From positions 1 through 29,136 of the IMG/VR virus record IMGVR_UViG_3300042914_003598: a stretch of DNA of 29,136 bases, one strand, 5' to 3'. The position numbers and the translations under genes are program-made. This stretch comes from a virus. Shown in pieces: positions 23,373 through 29,136 of the stretch. Each line of letters starts with the position of its first letter. Within the stretch, counting starts at the first letter, position 1. Below the pieces are notes generated by a model that was given only the letters and a program-made list of their open reading frames with translations, was not told the DNA's origin and did no database searches.

Positions 23373-25577
23373 ATGACGAAGCTCGAGAGCGCGCTGGCCT
23401 ACGCTAGGCGCGGGTGGCCGGTGTTTCCGTGTGGCATGAACAAGCAGCCGCTCATCGCGAGCGGCTTCCATGCCGCGTCGTGCGACGAGGCCCGCGTGCG
23501 CGACTGGTGGGGATCCTGGCCCGACGCGCAGATCGGAATCGCGTGCGGCGCCGCCGGCATCGCCGTCGTCGACCTCGACGTCGGCAAGGGCAAGGACGGC
23601 GTGCGGACATGGCACGCGCTCGTCGACGACCACGGCCGGCACGGGTGCGGCCTCGTCGCGTCTACGCCGCGGAGCGGCAGGCACCTAGTCTACGCGATGC
23701 CTTCGCCGGCGATCGGGTGCAGGACCGACGTGCTGCCGGACAGTGGCATCGACGTCCGCGCCGAGGGCGGCTACATCCTCGCGCCCGAGCTCGAGGGCGC
23801 TGGCGGACGAGAGTGGATCGAGGGAGACCCGTTCGACCCGAGCGACCTGTGCGAGATGCCGCCGTGGGTGCGCTCGCTGCTGTGCAGATCGCGCGTCACG
23901 CCCGCCGGCTCGGTGGCGCGGGGCGGCGAGGACGGCGACGTCGTGCCGCTCATCCCCGAGATGCGCAGGCTCGTCGTCGACGCGCTCGAGCACATCGACC
24001 CCGACCCACGCGACACCTGGATCCGCGTCGGCATGGCGTTGCGCAACACCGGCGCCGGCGACGAGGCGTACCAGCTGTGGTGCGAGTGGAGCAGCAAGTC
24101 GCCGAAGTACGACGAGCAGGTGCAGCGGAGGCAGTGGGCGAGCCTGCGCCAGTGGCGGCACGACGGCACCGAGGTGGCGATCCGCACGCTGTTCTGGCTG
24201 GCCGAGCAGGCTGGATGGACGCCGAGCGTCGACGAGGCCGTGGCTGCGGAGGTGGATCTCGTGGACGCCGCCGAGCCATCGCCGGCGCAGGACACACCGC
24301 ACCAGGCTCCCGAGCCTTTCCCGCTGCGGCTGCTCGAGGAGTGCCCCGGCCTGCTCGGCGACGTCGCGCGCTGGGTCCTCGAGCACAGCATGAAGCGGCA
24401 GCCTGCGCTGGTGCTGGGCAGCACGATCGCCACACTCGGCGCCGTCGTCGGTCGCCGCGTCGCCACCTCGACCAACCTGCGCACCAACTTCTACGTCCTT
24501 GGCATCGGCGAGACGGGGTGCGGCAAGGACGCGGCGCTCAAGCTGCCGTCGCAGCTGCTCGTCGCCGCCGGGCTGCACACGCTCGTCGGGCCGTCTGAGT
24601 GGGCGTCGGCTGCCGGCCTGCGCGGTGCGCTGAAGCACGCCCCTGCCCACTGCTGCTACATCGACGAGTTCGCGAAGCTGCTGTCCCAGATGTCCGGCGA
24701 ACGCGCCCCTGCCCACCTGCAGAACATCCGCAGGTACATGCTCGAGTGCTTCAGCTCGGCGGGCTCGACGTGGCAGGCTGTCGCCTACGCGGATCGGAAG
24801 ATGCACGACCACGACCCGATGTTCGAGCCGCACCTGTGCGTCTACGGCACGGGCGTGCCGGCCGAGGCGTTCGCGGCGATGGGGCGCGGCGGCGTCGCCG
24901 ACGGCTTCCTCAACCGCATGCTGCTGATGTGGGTGGACGACCAGATGCCCGAACGCAACCGCATCGGGCGCGTCGTGCCGCCGTCGGGGCTAGTGCAGAG
25001 GCTGCAAGCGCTCGACAACGCGACGCGCCCCGCCGGCAACCTCGCCGGACGCAGCTCCGGCTACGGCGTCGACACCGGCTGCCGCACGATCCCTTGGGAG
25101 CCGGCCGCCGAGGAGTGCTGGCACGAGTTGCTCAAGGGCTACGACGAGCGCATCAAGCAGGGGCGGAAGGAAGGCAACGAGTTTGCCGACCTGTGGGTGC
25201 GGGCGGGCGAGCACGTCGCGAAGCTGGCGCTGCTCCGTTCTGTCTGCGACGACCCGACGCGCGCGATCACGACCGGGGACGTAGACTGGGCCACCCAGTT
25301 TGTGGTATGGTCGACGGAACGCACCATGCTCGCCGCCTCCGACCGCATCGCCGAGAACGACTACGAGCGCTCCCTCAAGGCCGTGCTGCGGGCGATCCGC
25401 GCCGCCGGCGCCACGGGCCTGACGTCGGGCGAGGTGCTGCGCCAGTTCCGGTGGCTGCGCTCGCGCGACCTCAAGGACGTGCTCGCGAGCCTCGAGCTGC
25501 AGGGCGACGTCGCACGCCACTCGTCGCAGACCGCCGGCCGTCCTCGACTGGCCTACGTGTCGGCGCAGCCGGCCTAG
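23373..25577 (+). CDS. Primase-polymerase/helicase fusion (AEP plus AAA-type ATPase)
   Basis: 734 residues from ATG 23373 after a strong GAGGAGAGG site. The N-terminal prim-pol domain (1-165) has 'ALAYARRGWPVFPC', the catalytic D67-x-D69 ('VVDLDVG'), H104 ('SGRHLVY') and 'RAEGGYILAP'. Residues about 190-285 match PriCT-2 ('DTWIRVGMALRNTG' to 'LFWLAEQAGW'). The ATPase domain (about 320-570) resembles DUF3987 proteins, with Walker A GETGCGKD (K385) and Walker B 'YIDEF' (D431, E432). The C-terminus (about 660-734) looks like a winged helix. Such fusions synthesise primers and unwind DNA at phage origins. The A+T-rich hairpin region directly downstream may be the origin it serves. Confidence 0.85.
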   Translation: MTKLESALAYARRGWPVFPCGMNKQPLIASGFHAASCDEARVRDWWGSWPDAQIGIACGAAGIAVVDLDVGKGKDGVRTWHALVDDHGRHGCGLVASTPRSGRHLVYAMPSPAIGCRTDVLPDSGIDVRAEGGYILAPELEGAGGREWIEGDPFDPSDLCEMPPWVRSLLCRSRVTPAGSVARGGEDGDVVPLIPEMRRLVVDALEHIDPDPRDTWIRVGMALRNTGAGDEAYQLWCEWSSKSPKYDEQVQRRQWASLRQWRHDGTEVAIRTLFWLAEQAGWTPSVDEAVAAEVDLVDAAEPSPAQDTPHQAPEPFPLRLLEECPGLLGDVARWVLEHSMKRQPALVLGSTIATLGAVVGRRVATSTNLRTNFYVLGIGETGCGKDAALKLPSQLLVAAGLHTLVGPSEWASAAGLRGALKHAPAHCCYIDEFAKLLSQMSGERAPAHLQNIRRYMLECFSSAGSTWQAVAYADRKMHDHDPMFEPHLCVYGTGVPAEAFAAMGRGGVADGFLNRMLLMWVDDQMPERNRIGRVVPPSGLVQRLQALDNATRPAGNLAGRSSGYGVDTGCRTIPWEPAAEECWHELLKGYDERIKQGRKEGNEFADLWVRAGEHVAKLALLRSVCDDPTRAITTGDVDWATQFVVWSTERTMLAASDRIAENDYERSLKAVLRAIRAAGATGLTSGEVLRQFRWLRSRDLKDVLASLELQGDVARHSSQTAGRPRLAYVSAQPA

Positions 25578-25581
25578 TCGG

Positions 25582-25735
25582 CTTCCTTCCTTCCTTCCTT
25601 CCTTCCCTGGGGGTCCCTGGTGGGAATCGGTGTGCCCTGGGAAGGAAGGAAGGAAGAGTATAGTAGTTATTATTACTTACTATTACTATACTTACATCTA
25701 CTACTTCTCTCCATCTCTAACCTTCCTTCCCTTCG
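25582..25735. other. A+T-rich region with long hairpins; candidate replication origin
   Basis: Between the primase gene and the next ORF lies a pyrimidine run of TTCC repeats (25582-25607), a purine run of GGAA repeats (25639-25658), a 64-base stretch with only 17 G/C (25657-25720) and a second CCTTCCTTCCC (25721-25731). CTTCCTTCCTTCCTTCCC (25590-25607) and its exact complement (25639-25656) form an 18-bp stem, continued by 3 bp across one T-T mismatch. Within the A+T part, AGTATAGTA (25657-25665) and TACTATACT (about 25684-25692) are inverted, with TTACT/TACTA direct repeats. Low-melting DNA plus structure beside a primase gene fits an origin; a strong transcription-termination or attenuation site is the main alternative. 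Confidence 0.5.
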
Positions 25736-25746
25736 GCGAGCGCGCC
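25735..25746. other. Small G+C hairpin before the next gene
   Basis: CGGCG (25735-25739) and CGCCG (about 25742-25747) with flanking T/A form a roughly 6-bp hairpin just before the ribosome site (GGAG) of the gene at 25764. It is short; a role in limiting translation or stabilising the transcript is possible but unproven. Confidence 0.2.
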
Positions 25747-25763
25747 GAGATTCGGAGTAGCGT

Positions 25764-26000
25764 ATGGACGACGCGGGCATCATCGAGCTGGTAGGAGCCG
25801 TCAACAAGACGATGTCGCACTACGGATGGAGGGCGGCCTACGTCGAGGGCGCGCAGACGATCGTGGCGGTGCAGCGGCGCCGCGACGGATCGCGCGTGCG
25901 AGTCACGGTCGACGCCGGCATCGCCGCACTAGCTCGCTACCCGCTGGGCTACGTGCTCGCCGAACTGAAGGCGGCTGGATGGCGCGACGGACGCGCCTAG
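25764..26000 (+). CDS. Hypothetical small protein after the origin-like region
   Basis: 78 residues from ATG 25764, with GGAG about nine bases upstream. It reads as a compact alpha/beta protein: helix ('GIIELVGAVNKTMSHYGW'), strands ('RAAYVEGAQTIVAVQRR', 'SRVRVTVDAG') and a C-terminal helix ('YVLAELKAAGWRDGRA'). Not recognised. It is the last rightward gene before three leftward genes and ends 87 bases from the convergent gene. Confidence 0.6.
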   Translation: MDDAGIIELVGAVNKTMSHYGWRAAYVEGAQTIVAVQRRRDGSRVRVTVDAGIAALARYPLGYVLAELKAAGWRDGRA

Positions 26001-26063
26001 CGCGGCGCAGGATCGTGGATCGGCAGGTGGGGGCATGCACCGGGCATGCCGCAACCGATCGGG

Positions 26064-26082
26064 GCTAGGATCGAGTCCTAGC
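26064..26082. terminator. Hairpin between convergent genes, possible bidirectional terminator
   Basis: GCTAGGA (26064-26070), loop TCGAG and TCCTAGC (26076-26082) make a perfect 7-bp stem in the gap between a rightward gene (ends 26000) and a leftward one (ends 26088). The position suits termination from both sides, but no U tract follows on either strand, so intrinsic termination would be weak. Confidence 0.35.
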
Positions 26083-26087
26083 GGCTC

Positions 26088-26276
26088 CTACTCGAACACC
26101 CAGCCGGACAGAAGATCGTCGGCCAGCAGGCCGAGCTGCTCGTCGGTCAGCGCTTCGTACCGCAGCCACCCGCGCAGATGCATCGCATCGCGAGCGTGCT
26201 GCAGGGTCAGCTCGCGGATGCCGGTCAGGTCGGAGAGGCGGTCGCGAAGGGCGCCGGCATCGGTGATGGGCGCCAC
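26088..26276 (-). CDS. Leftward operon gene 3, small hypothetical protein
   Basis: 62 residues, GTG start at 26276 on the minus strand. A strong ribosome site (GAGGAGGT) lies about eight bases before it, formed by the last codons of the preceding leftward gene. The sequence is helical ('DAGALRDRLSDLTGIRELTLQHARDAMHL') and ends with 'LTDEQLGLLADDLLSGWVFE'. Not recognised. As last gene of a separately promoted leftward unit it may be a regulatory or host-takeover protein, but this is position-based inference only. Confidence 0.6.
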   Translation of the reverse strand: MAPITDAGALRDRLSDLTGIRELTLQHARDAMHLRGWLRYEALTDEQLGLLADDLLSGWVFE

Positions 26277-26278
26277 GG

Positions 26279-26563
26279 TCAGACCTCCTCGGCCTCGACG
26301 TACGACACGACCGCCTGCGCGGCTGCGCCGGTGTCGTCACCGTCCGAAGCCTCACGGTCCCGGTAGCAGTAGGTGACGTCGCCGTCGCCGTCGTCGGTGC
26401 GGAAGGTGACGATGGCGTCGCCGAGCACCGAGCGCACAAGGCGCAGCGCCTCGCTGCGGCTGGCCGCGCCGACGCTCTGGCCGGTCACGCTGTAGCCGAT
26501 GGCAGTCAGGCGGTCGGCGAGGTCACCAGCGAACTGGATCGTGTAGGAAGCTTGCAGGGTCAT
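26279..26563 (-). CDS. Leftward operon gene 2, hypothetical protein
   Basis: 94 residues from the ATG ending at 26563 (minus strand), after GGAGGT about eight bases upstream that belongs to the end of the preceding gene. The sequence starts with a strand ('MTLQASYTIQFAGDLADRLTAIG') and has an acidic, Asp-rich middle ('FRTDDGDGDVTYCYRDREASDGDD') and ends 'VVSYVEAEEV'. No family recognised. The Asp-rich loops could bind metal. It is tightly coupled to both neighbours. Confidence 0.6.
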   Translation of the reverse strand: MTLQASYTIQFAGDLADRLTAIGYSVTGQSVGAASRSEALRLVRSVLGDAIVTFRTDDGDGDVTYCYRDREASDGDDTGAAAQAVVSYVEAEEV

Positions 26564-26566
26564 GGG

Positions 26567-26983
26567 TCAGACCTCCGCCGGCAGGTAGCCGACCGCGACG
26601 AGCAGGCGCCGTGCGACTCGGGCCTCGATCCATCCGTCGGCAGCGTACTCCGACTCGTCACGTTCATCGCGCGTCGCTTCGCGCACCTCGACGCAGCCGC
26701 GCTGCTCGGGGAGCTCGACCATCAGGTCGCCGGCGTCGTCGACGTACGCGCGGACTGCGACCAGGTCGGGCGACACGTAGACCCAGAACCCGGCGGCGAG
26801 CGCGTCGCGCGCATCGTCGGCGACGTAGCCGGCGGCGCGCAGCGCCTCGACGGCGCGACGGGCGTCGGCGGCGGGCAGGAGGGCGCCGGTCACCCAGGTG
26901 CTTCCTTCGTCGTGGTGGACGCCGACGTGGCCGAGGCCGAGGGTGGACAGGATCTGCGAGACGTGCGGGGCGAGGTTGGTCAT
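26567..26983 (-). CDS. Leftward operon gene 1, hypothetical protein
   Basis: 138 residues if started at the ATG at 26983 (minus strand; 'MTNLAPHVSQILSTLGLG'). This start lies downstream of a good promoter; longer in-frame starts up to 27094 would run through the promoter and operator sequences and are rejected. Two similar halves seem to alternate strands and helices ('VGVHHDEGSTWVTGALL...ARRAVEALRAAGYV' and 'FWVYVSPDLVAVRAYVDDAGDLMVELPEQ'). It ends 'VAVGYLPAEV'. No recognised family. It is the lead gene of the only multi-gene leftward unit in the window. Confidence 0.6.
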   Translation of the reverse strand: MTNLAPHVSQILSTLGLGHVGVHHDEGSTWVTGALLPAADARRAVEALRAAGYVADDARDALAAGFWVYVSPDLVAVRAYVDDAGDLMVELPEQRGCVEVREATRDERDESEYAADGWIEARVARRLLVAVGYLPAEV

Positions 26984-27017
26984 GGTAGTGATGTAGCTGT
27001 CGTTCAGTCGTTCGCGG

Positions 27018-27045
27018 ACAGTAGCGAGTTGTCGGCAGTTGTCAA
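27018..27045 (-). promoter_or_regulatory. Leftward sigma70-like promoter
   Basis: On the minus strand, TTGACA (27045-27040) is separated by 16 bases from TACTGT (27023-27018). The -35 is a perfect consensus. Initiation would fall about 25-30 bases before the ATG of the leftward operon. The -35 is embedded in the operator-like palindrome. Confidence 0.5.
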
Positions 27046-27053
27046 CTGTTGTC
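27027..27053. promoter_or_regulatory. Operator-like 10-bp repeats with 13-bp palindrome
   Basis: AGTTGTC at 27027 and 27037 and TGTTGTC at 27047 repeat with a 10-base period, about one helical turn. CAGTTGTCAACTG (27036-27048) is a perfect palindrome around a central T and covers the -35 of the leftward promoter. This is the layout of a regulator-binding site; the regulator is unknown (the HTH proteins at 15235 and 27519 are candidates). Confidence 0.45.
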
Positions 27054-27057
27054 ATGT

Positions 27058-27100
27058 AGGGAATCTTTCCCTGCACGCCAAGGGCGGACGCCAAGGGCGG
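27058..27100. repeat. Inverted repeat and 13-bp tandem repeat in the divergent control region
   Basis: AGGGAA (27058-27063), TCT and TTCCCT (27067-27072) form a perfect inverted repeat. Directly after it CGCCAAGGGCGG occurs twice in tandem (27076-27087 and 27089-27100) with a 13-base period. Both lie in front of the rightward gene at 27139 and may be protein-binding sites for its transcription. Confidence 0.45.
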
Positions 27101-27138
27101 GGTGCATACCGTGCGCGCGGCGGTCTACGGTGGGGGGC

Positions 27139-27384
27139 ATGAGTCGCAGATTCGATCTACCCGCGTCGTACCGGATTGGTGTCGCAGTGACTCCGTCCGA
27201 CAGCGTCGACCTGCCCGGTGGCGTCACCACCGGGCTGCTCGTGACCGCGACGGGGGCCGTGGACATCCACGACACCGCCGGGAATCGAATCCAGCTGACG
27301 GGCGTCGCAGCCAACACGATCCTGCCGCTCGCCGCTTCGCGCGTGCGGCAGGGCACCACGGCCACTGTGCTGGCGCTCTACTGA
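27139..27384 (+). CDS. Phage spike-base/head-decoration-like small protein
   Basis: 81 residues from ATG 27139, preceded by a G-rich ribosome site (GGTGGGGGG). The pattern 'YRIGVAVTPSDSVDLPGGVTTGLLVTATGAVDIHD' then 'GVAANTILPLAASRVRQGTTATVLALY' matches a widespread family of small beta-rich virion proteins sometimes named spike base protein (RCAP_Rcc01079-type): 'VTPSD..DLP...R.L.V...G', 'ILP.R..RV...GTTA....ALY'. The in-frame start at 27049 is rejected because it would translate the control repeats. It is separated from the other virion genes and placed before the terminase genes, so it may be expressed with packaging functions. Confidence 0.6.
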   Translation: MSRRFDLPASYRIGVAVTPSDSVDLPGGVTTGLLVTATGAVDIHDTAGNRIQLTGVAANTILPLAASRVRQGTTATVLALY

Positions 27385-27390
27385 CTACTG

Positions 27391-27522
27391 ATGCCACTCG
27401 CCGAGCCCACCACCTGCGACGCCTGCGGCGCCACGCACCGGCTGACCGATCTGTGGAAGCTGGCGCGGCCCAACGGCAGCAGCGTCTACGTCTGCGCCGG
27501 CTGCCAGGAGTCGACGACGTGA
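27391..27522 (+). CDS. Small zinc-ribbon protein
   Basis: 43 residues from ATG 27391 to TGA 27522. Two CxxC knuckles (C9/C12 'CDAC' and C35/C38 'CAGC') are spaced as in a zinc ribbon. The basic middle ('LWKLARPNGSS') is compatible with nucleic-acid binding. The stop overlaps the next GTG (GTGA), tying it to the HTH and terminase genes that follow. It is likely an accessory to packaging or late transcription; not proven. Confidence 0.6.
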   Translation: MPLAEPTTCDACGATHRLTDLWKLARPNGSSVYVCAGCQESTT

Positions 27523-27746
27523 AGGTCGGACTCAGCGACGCCAACATTCGCTGCGGCCAACACCACCACCGCAGCACGATCAGCGACGAGCTCGTCGAGA
27601 CGATGCGCACACTCCACGAGGAATCGGGCCTCGGCTACCGGCGCATCGCGCGCATGCTCGGCCTGCGCGTCTACACGGTGCGTGACATCGTTTCCTACCG
27701 CAGGCGCAACGTCGTGCCATCTGTGTGGGTCGAGGTGACGGCATGA
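27519..27746 (+). CDS. Small helix-turn-helix protein upstream of terminase
   Basis: 75 residues from GTG 27519 (overlap with previous stop). The core 'LVETMRTLHEESGLGYRRIARMLGLRVYTVRDIVSYRRR' is a helix-turn-helix of the resolvase/transposase-like kind ('G.gyr.iAr.lG.....v..iv..r'). The histidine cluster 'GQHHHRS' precedes it. It is coupled by ATGA overlap to the small-terminase-like gene. It may recognise packaging-site DNA, or regulate late genes. The frame continues open upstream but under other genes. Confidence 0.65.
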   Translation: MKVGLSDANIRCGQHHHRSTISDELVETMRTLHEESGLGYRRIARMLGLRVYTVRDIVSYRRRNVVPSVWVEVTA

Positions 27747-28123
27747 GCGATCCGAATGTGTCGGCACCTGTCGGGGGCCGCGACGAGAAAGGTCGCTTCA
27801 CCTTCGGCAACCCAGGCGGCCCTGGTCGGGCGAAGAAGCCCGACATCTACACCGTCGCGCTCGAGGGCGCCGCGCGCGATGGGATCGACTTGCGCGCGAA
27901 GCTCTACGAGGTGCTGCAGGCGATGGTGCAGCGCGCGCTCGCCGGCGATGTGAGCGCAGCGAAGCTGCTTGTCGACCGCCTGACCGACCCTGACCCGATC
28001 GTTGTCGAGCACCAGGGCACGGTGACAGACGCCGACGCGGCGCGGCAGATCAAGGCCCTGCTCGCCGTCGCCGAGGCGCGCAAGGCGGCGGGCGAGTTGC
28101 CGCCGCCTGCGCCGGCGACGTGA
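27743..28123 (+). CDS. Small terminase subunit-like protein (DUF5681-type start)
   Basis: 126 residues from ATG 27743 (ATGA overlap with the HTH gene). The N-terminal 'DEKGRFTFGNPGGPGRAKK' matches the 'GRF..GNPGG.GRpk' signature of small proteins that sit just before large terminases in many phages. The rest is helical ('LRAKLYEVLQAMVQRALAGDVSAAKLLVDRL'). No helix-turn-helix is obvious within it. The large terminase begins one base after its stop. Small terminases bind the packaging site and hand DNA to the motor; here the role is inferred from signature and position. Confidence 0.65.
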   Translation: MSDPNVSAPVGGRDEKGRFTFGNPGGPGRAKKPDIYTVALEGAARDGIDLRAKLYEVLQAMVQRALAGDVSAAKLLVDRLTDPDPIVVEHQGTVTDADAARQIKALLAVAEARKAAGELPPPAPAT

Positions 28124-28124
28124 C

Positions 28125-29136
28125 GTGGCCCCGCCGGACGAACTGCTCGCCTACCTGAGCGACGACGAGCGCGCCGAGGTCGCGAGACTGCTCGCCGCGA
28201 CGCGCAAGCCGTGGACGCCGCTCCCTGGCCCGCAGACACAGGGCTACGTGAGCGAGGCGACCATCGTCGGCTTCGGCGGCGCGGCCGGCGGAGGCAAGAG
28301 CGCGCTCGCCGTCGGCCTGGCGCTGACCAAGCACCAGCGCGTCGCGATCTTCCGGCAGAACGGCACCGAGCTCGTCGGCATCTGCGACTACATCGCCGAG
28401 GTGCTGGGCAGCAGGGACGGGTACAACGGCGCCGAGCGCATCTGGAGGTTGAAGCGCTACGACGGCAAGGACGTGCAGATCGAGTTCGGCTCGTTTCCGG
28501 CGCCCGGCGAGGAACGCAAGTACCAGGGGCGGCCCCATGATCTGATCGTGTTCGACGAGGCCAGCAACATGCGCGAGCAGGCCGTCCGGTTCCTCATGGG
28601 CTGGCTGCGCACCACCGACGAAAATCAACCAGCCCGCGTCCTCCTGACGTTCAACCCGCCGACCTCAGCCGAGGGCCGGTGGGTGACGAAGTTCTTCGCG
28701 CCGTGGCTCGACCGCACGCACCCGCGACCGGCGCAACCCGGCGAGCTGCGGTGGTTCGCCGTGGTGGACGGAGCCGACGTCGAGGTGGAGAGCGGACGCG
28801 CCTTCGAGCACAACGGCGAGACGATCGTGCCGCAGTCGCGCACGTTCATCCCGTCGAGGATCTCGGACAACCCGTACCTGCTGAAAACGGGTTACATGGC
28901 GCAGCTGCAAAGCCTGCCTGAGCCGCTGCGCAGTCAGATGCTGTACGGAGACTTCGACGCCGGCGTCGAAGACGACCCCTACCAGGTCATCCCGACGCGG
29001 TGGGTGGAGTTGGCCATGGCCCGCTGGTCGAAGCCGGGCAAGCTGCCGCCGATGGACTCGGTCGGCGTCGACGTCGCCATGGGTGGCCGCGACAACACCA
29101 TCGTCGCCCGCCGGCACGGCATGTGGTTCGACCTGC
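28125..29136 (+). CDS. Terminase large subunit, 3' truncated by window
   Basis: Open from GTG 28125 to the window end (337 codons read plus one base). The ATPase domain has Walker A 'GGAAGGGKSA' (about residues 48-57), a Q motif region 'PLPGPQTQGY' before it, and Walker B plus catalytic Glu 'LIVFDEAS' (about 140-147). The coupling motif 'LLTFNPP' follows. Near the window end, 'GVDVAMGGRDNT' is the first acidic motif of the RNase H-like nuclease domain. The enzyme powers DNA packaging into the procapsid and cuts concatemers. Genes upstream (HTH, GNPGG protein) probably form the small subunit. There is no sign of damage in the visible part. Confidence 0.9.
   Translation, partial: MAPPDELLAYLSDDERAEVARLLAATRKPWTPLPGPQTQGYVSEATIVGFGGAAGGGKSALAVGLALTKHQRVAIFRQNGTELVGICDYIAEVLGSRDGYNGAERIWRLKRYDGKDVQIEFGSFPAPGEERKYQGRPHDLIVFDEASNMREQAVRFLMGWLRTTDENQPARVLLTFNPPTSAEGRWVTKFFAPWLDRTHPRPAQPGELRWFAVVDGADVEVESGRAFEHNGETIVPQSRTFIPSRISDNPYLLKTGYMAQLQSLPEPLRSQMLYGDFDAGVEDDPYQVIPTRWVELAMARWSKPGKLPPMDSVGVDVAMGGRDNTIVARRHGMWFDL

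Overview
The window is a G+C-rich (roughly two thirds by eye) segment of a tailed bacteriophage, most likely a podovirus. It runs from the end of the virion-protein block, through replication and recombination genes, to the terminase genes. The order nozzle-like protein, gp14-like, gp15-like and then one giant last protein matches the T7 gp12-14-15-16 block. That suggests a T7-style DNA-ejection apparatus and, by inference, a G+C-rich and probably Gram-negative host. No integrase, DNA polymerase, lysis gene, tRNA or CRISPR array is visible here.

Layout. 1-14672 (+): a 5'-truncated tail protein, two internal virion proteins, and a 9.8 kb gene for a 3260-residue polyvalent protein. The giant protein carries an ADP-ribosyltransferase-like region, a RadC/JAMM domain, a probable degenerate second copy of it, an HEFGH metallopeptidase and an LPD38-like C-terminus. 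A short +1-frame ORF with strong coding signal lies inside this gene. 14850-15495: a RusA-like resolvase converging on a leftward repressor-type HTH gene. The control region 15496-15602 then starts a long rightward operon (15603-25577). It holds small unknown genes, a Sak4-like ATPase, a DUF669-type ssDNA-binding protein, a PD-(D/E)XK nuclease, a mosaic family of small paralogous genes (18582-20887), more small genes, a RadD-like helicase and a primase/helicase.

25578-25763 is an unusual A+T-rich intergenic region with long purine/pyrimidine hairpins, a candidate origin or control element. After one small + gene, a three-gene leftward operon (26983-26088) faces it across a short hairpin. 26984-27138 is a divergent control region. 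From 27139 on, rightward genes encode a spike-base-like protein, a zinc ribbon, a small HTH protein, a probable small terminase and the large terminase, which is cut by the window end.

Genes are packed very tightly: ATGA/GTGA start-stop overlaps recur and Shine-Dalgarno sequences are often embedded in the last codons of the upstream gene. There is no gene-free stretch longer than 300 bases. The most unusual signals are (1) the mosaic gene family, whose shared 3' cassette encodes both a constant C-terminus and the next gene's ribosome-binding site, (2) the nested +1-frame ORF in the giant gene, (3) the hairpin/A+T-rich region after the primase gene, and (4) the dense operator-like region in front of the leftward operon.
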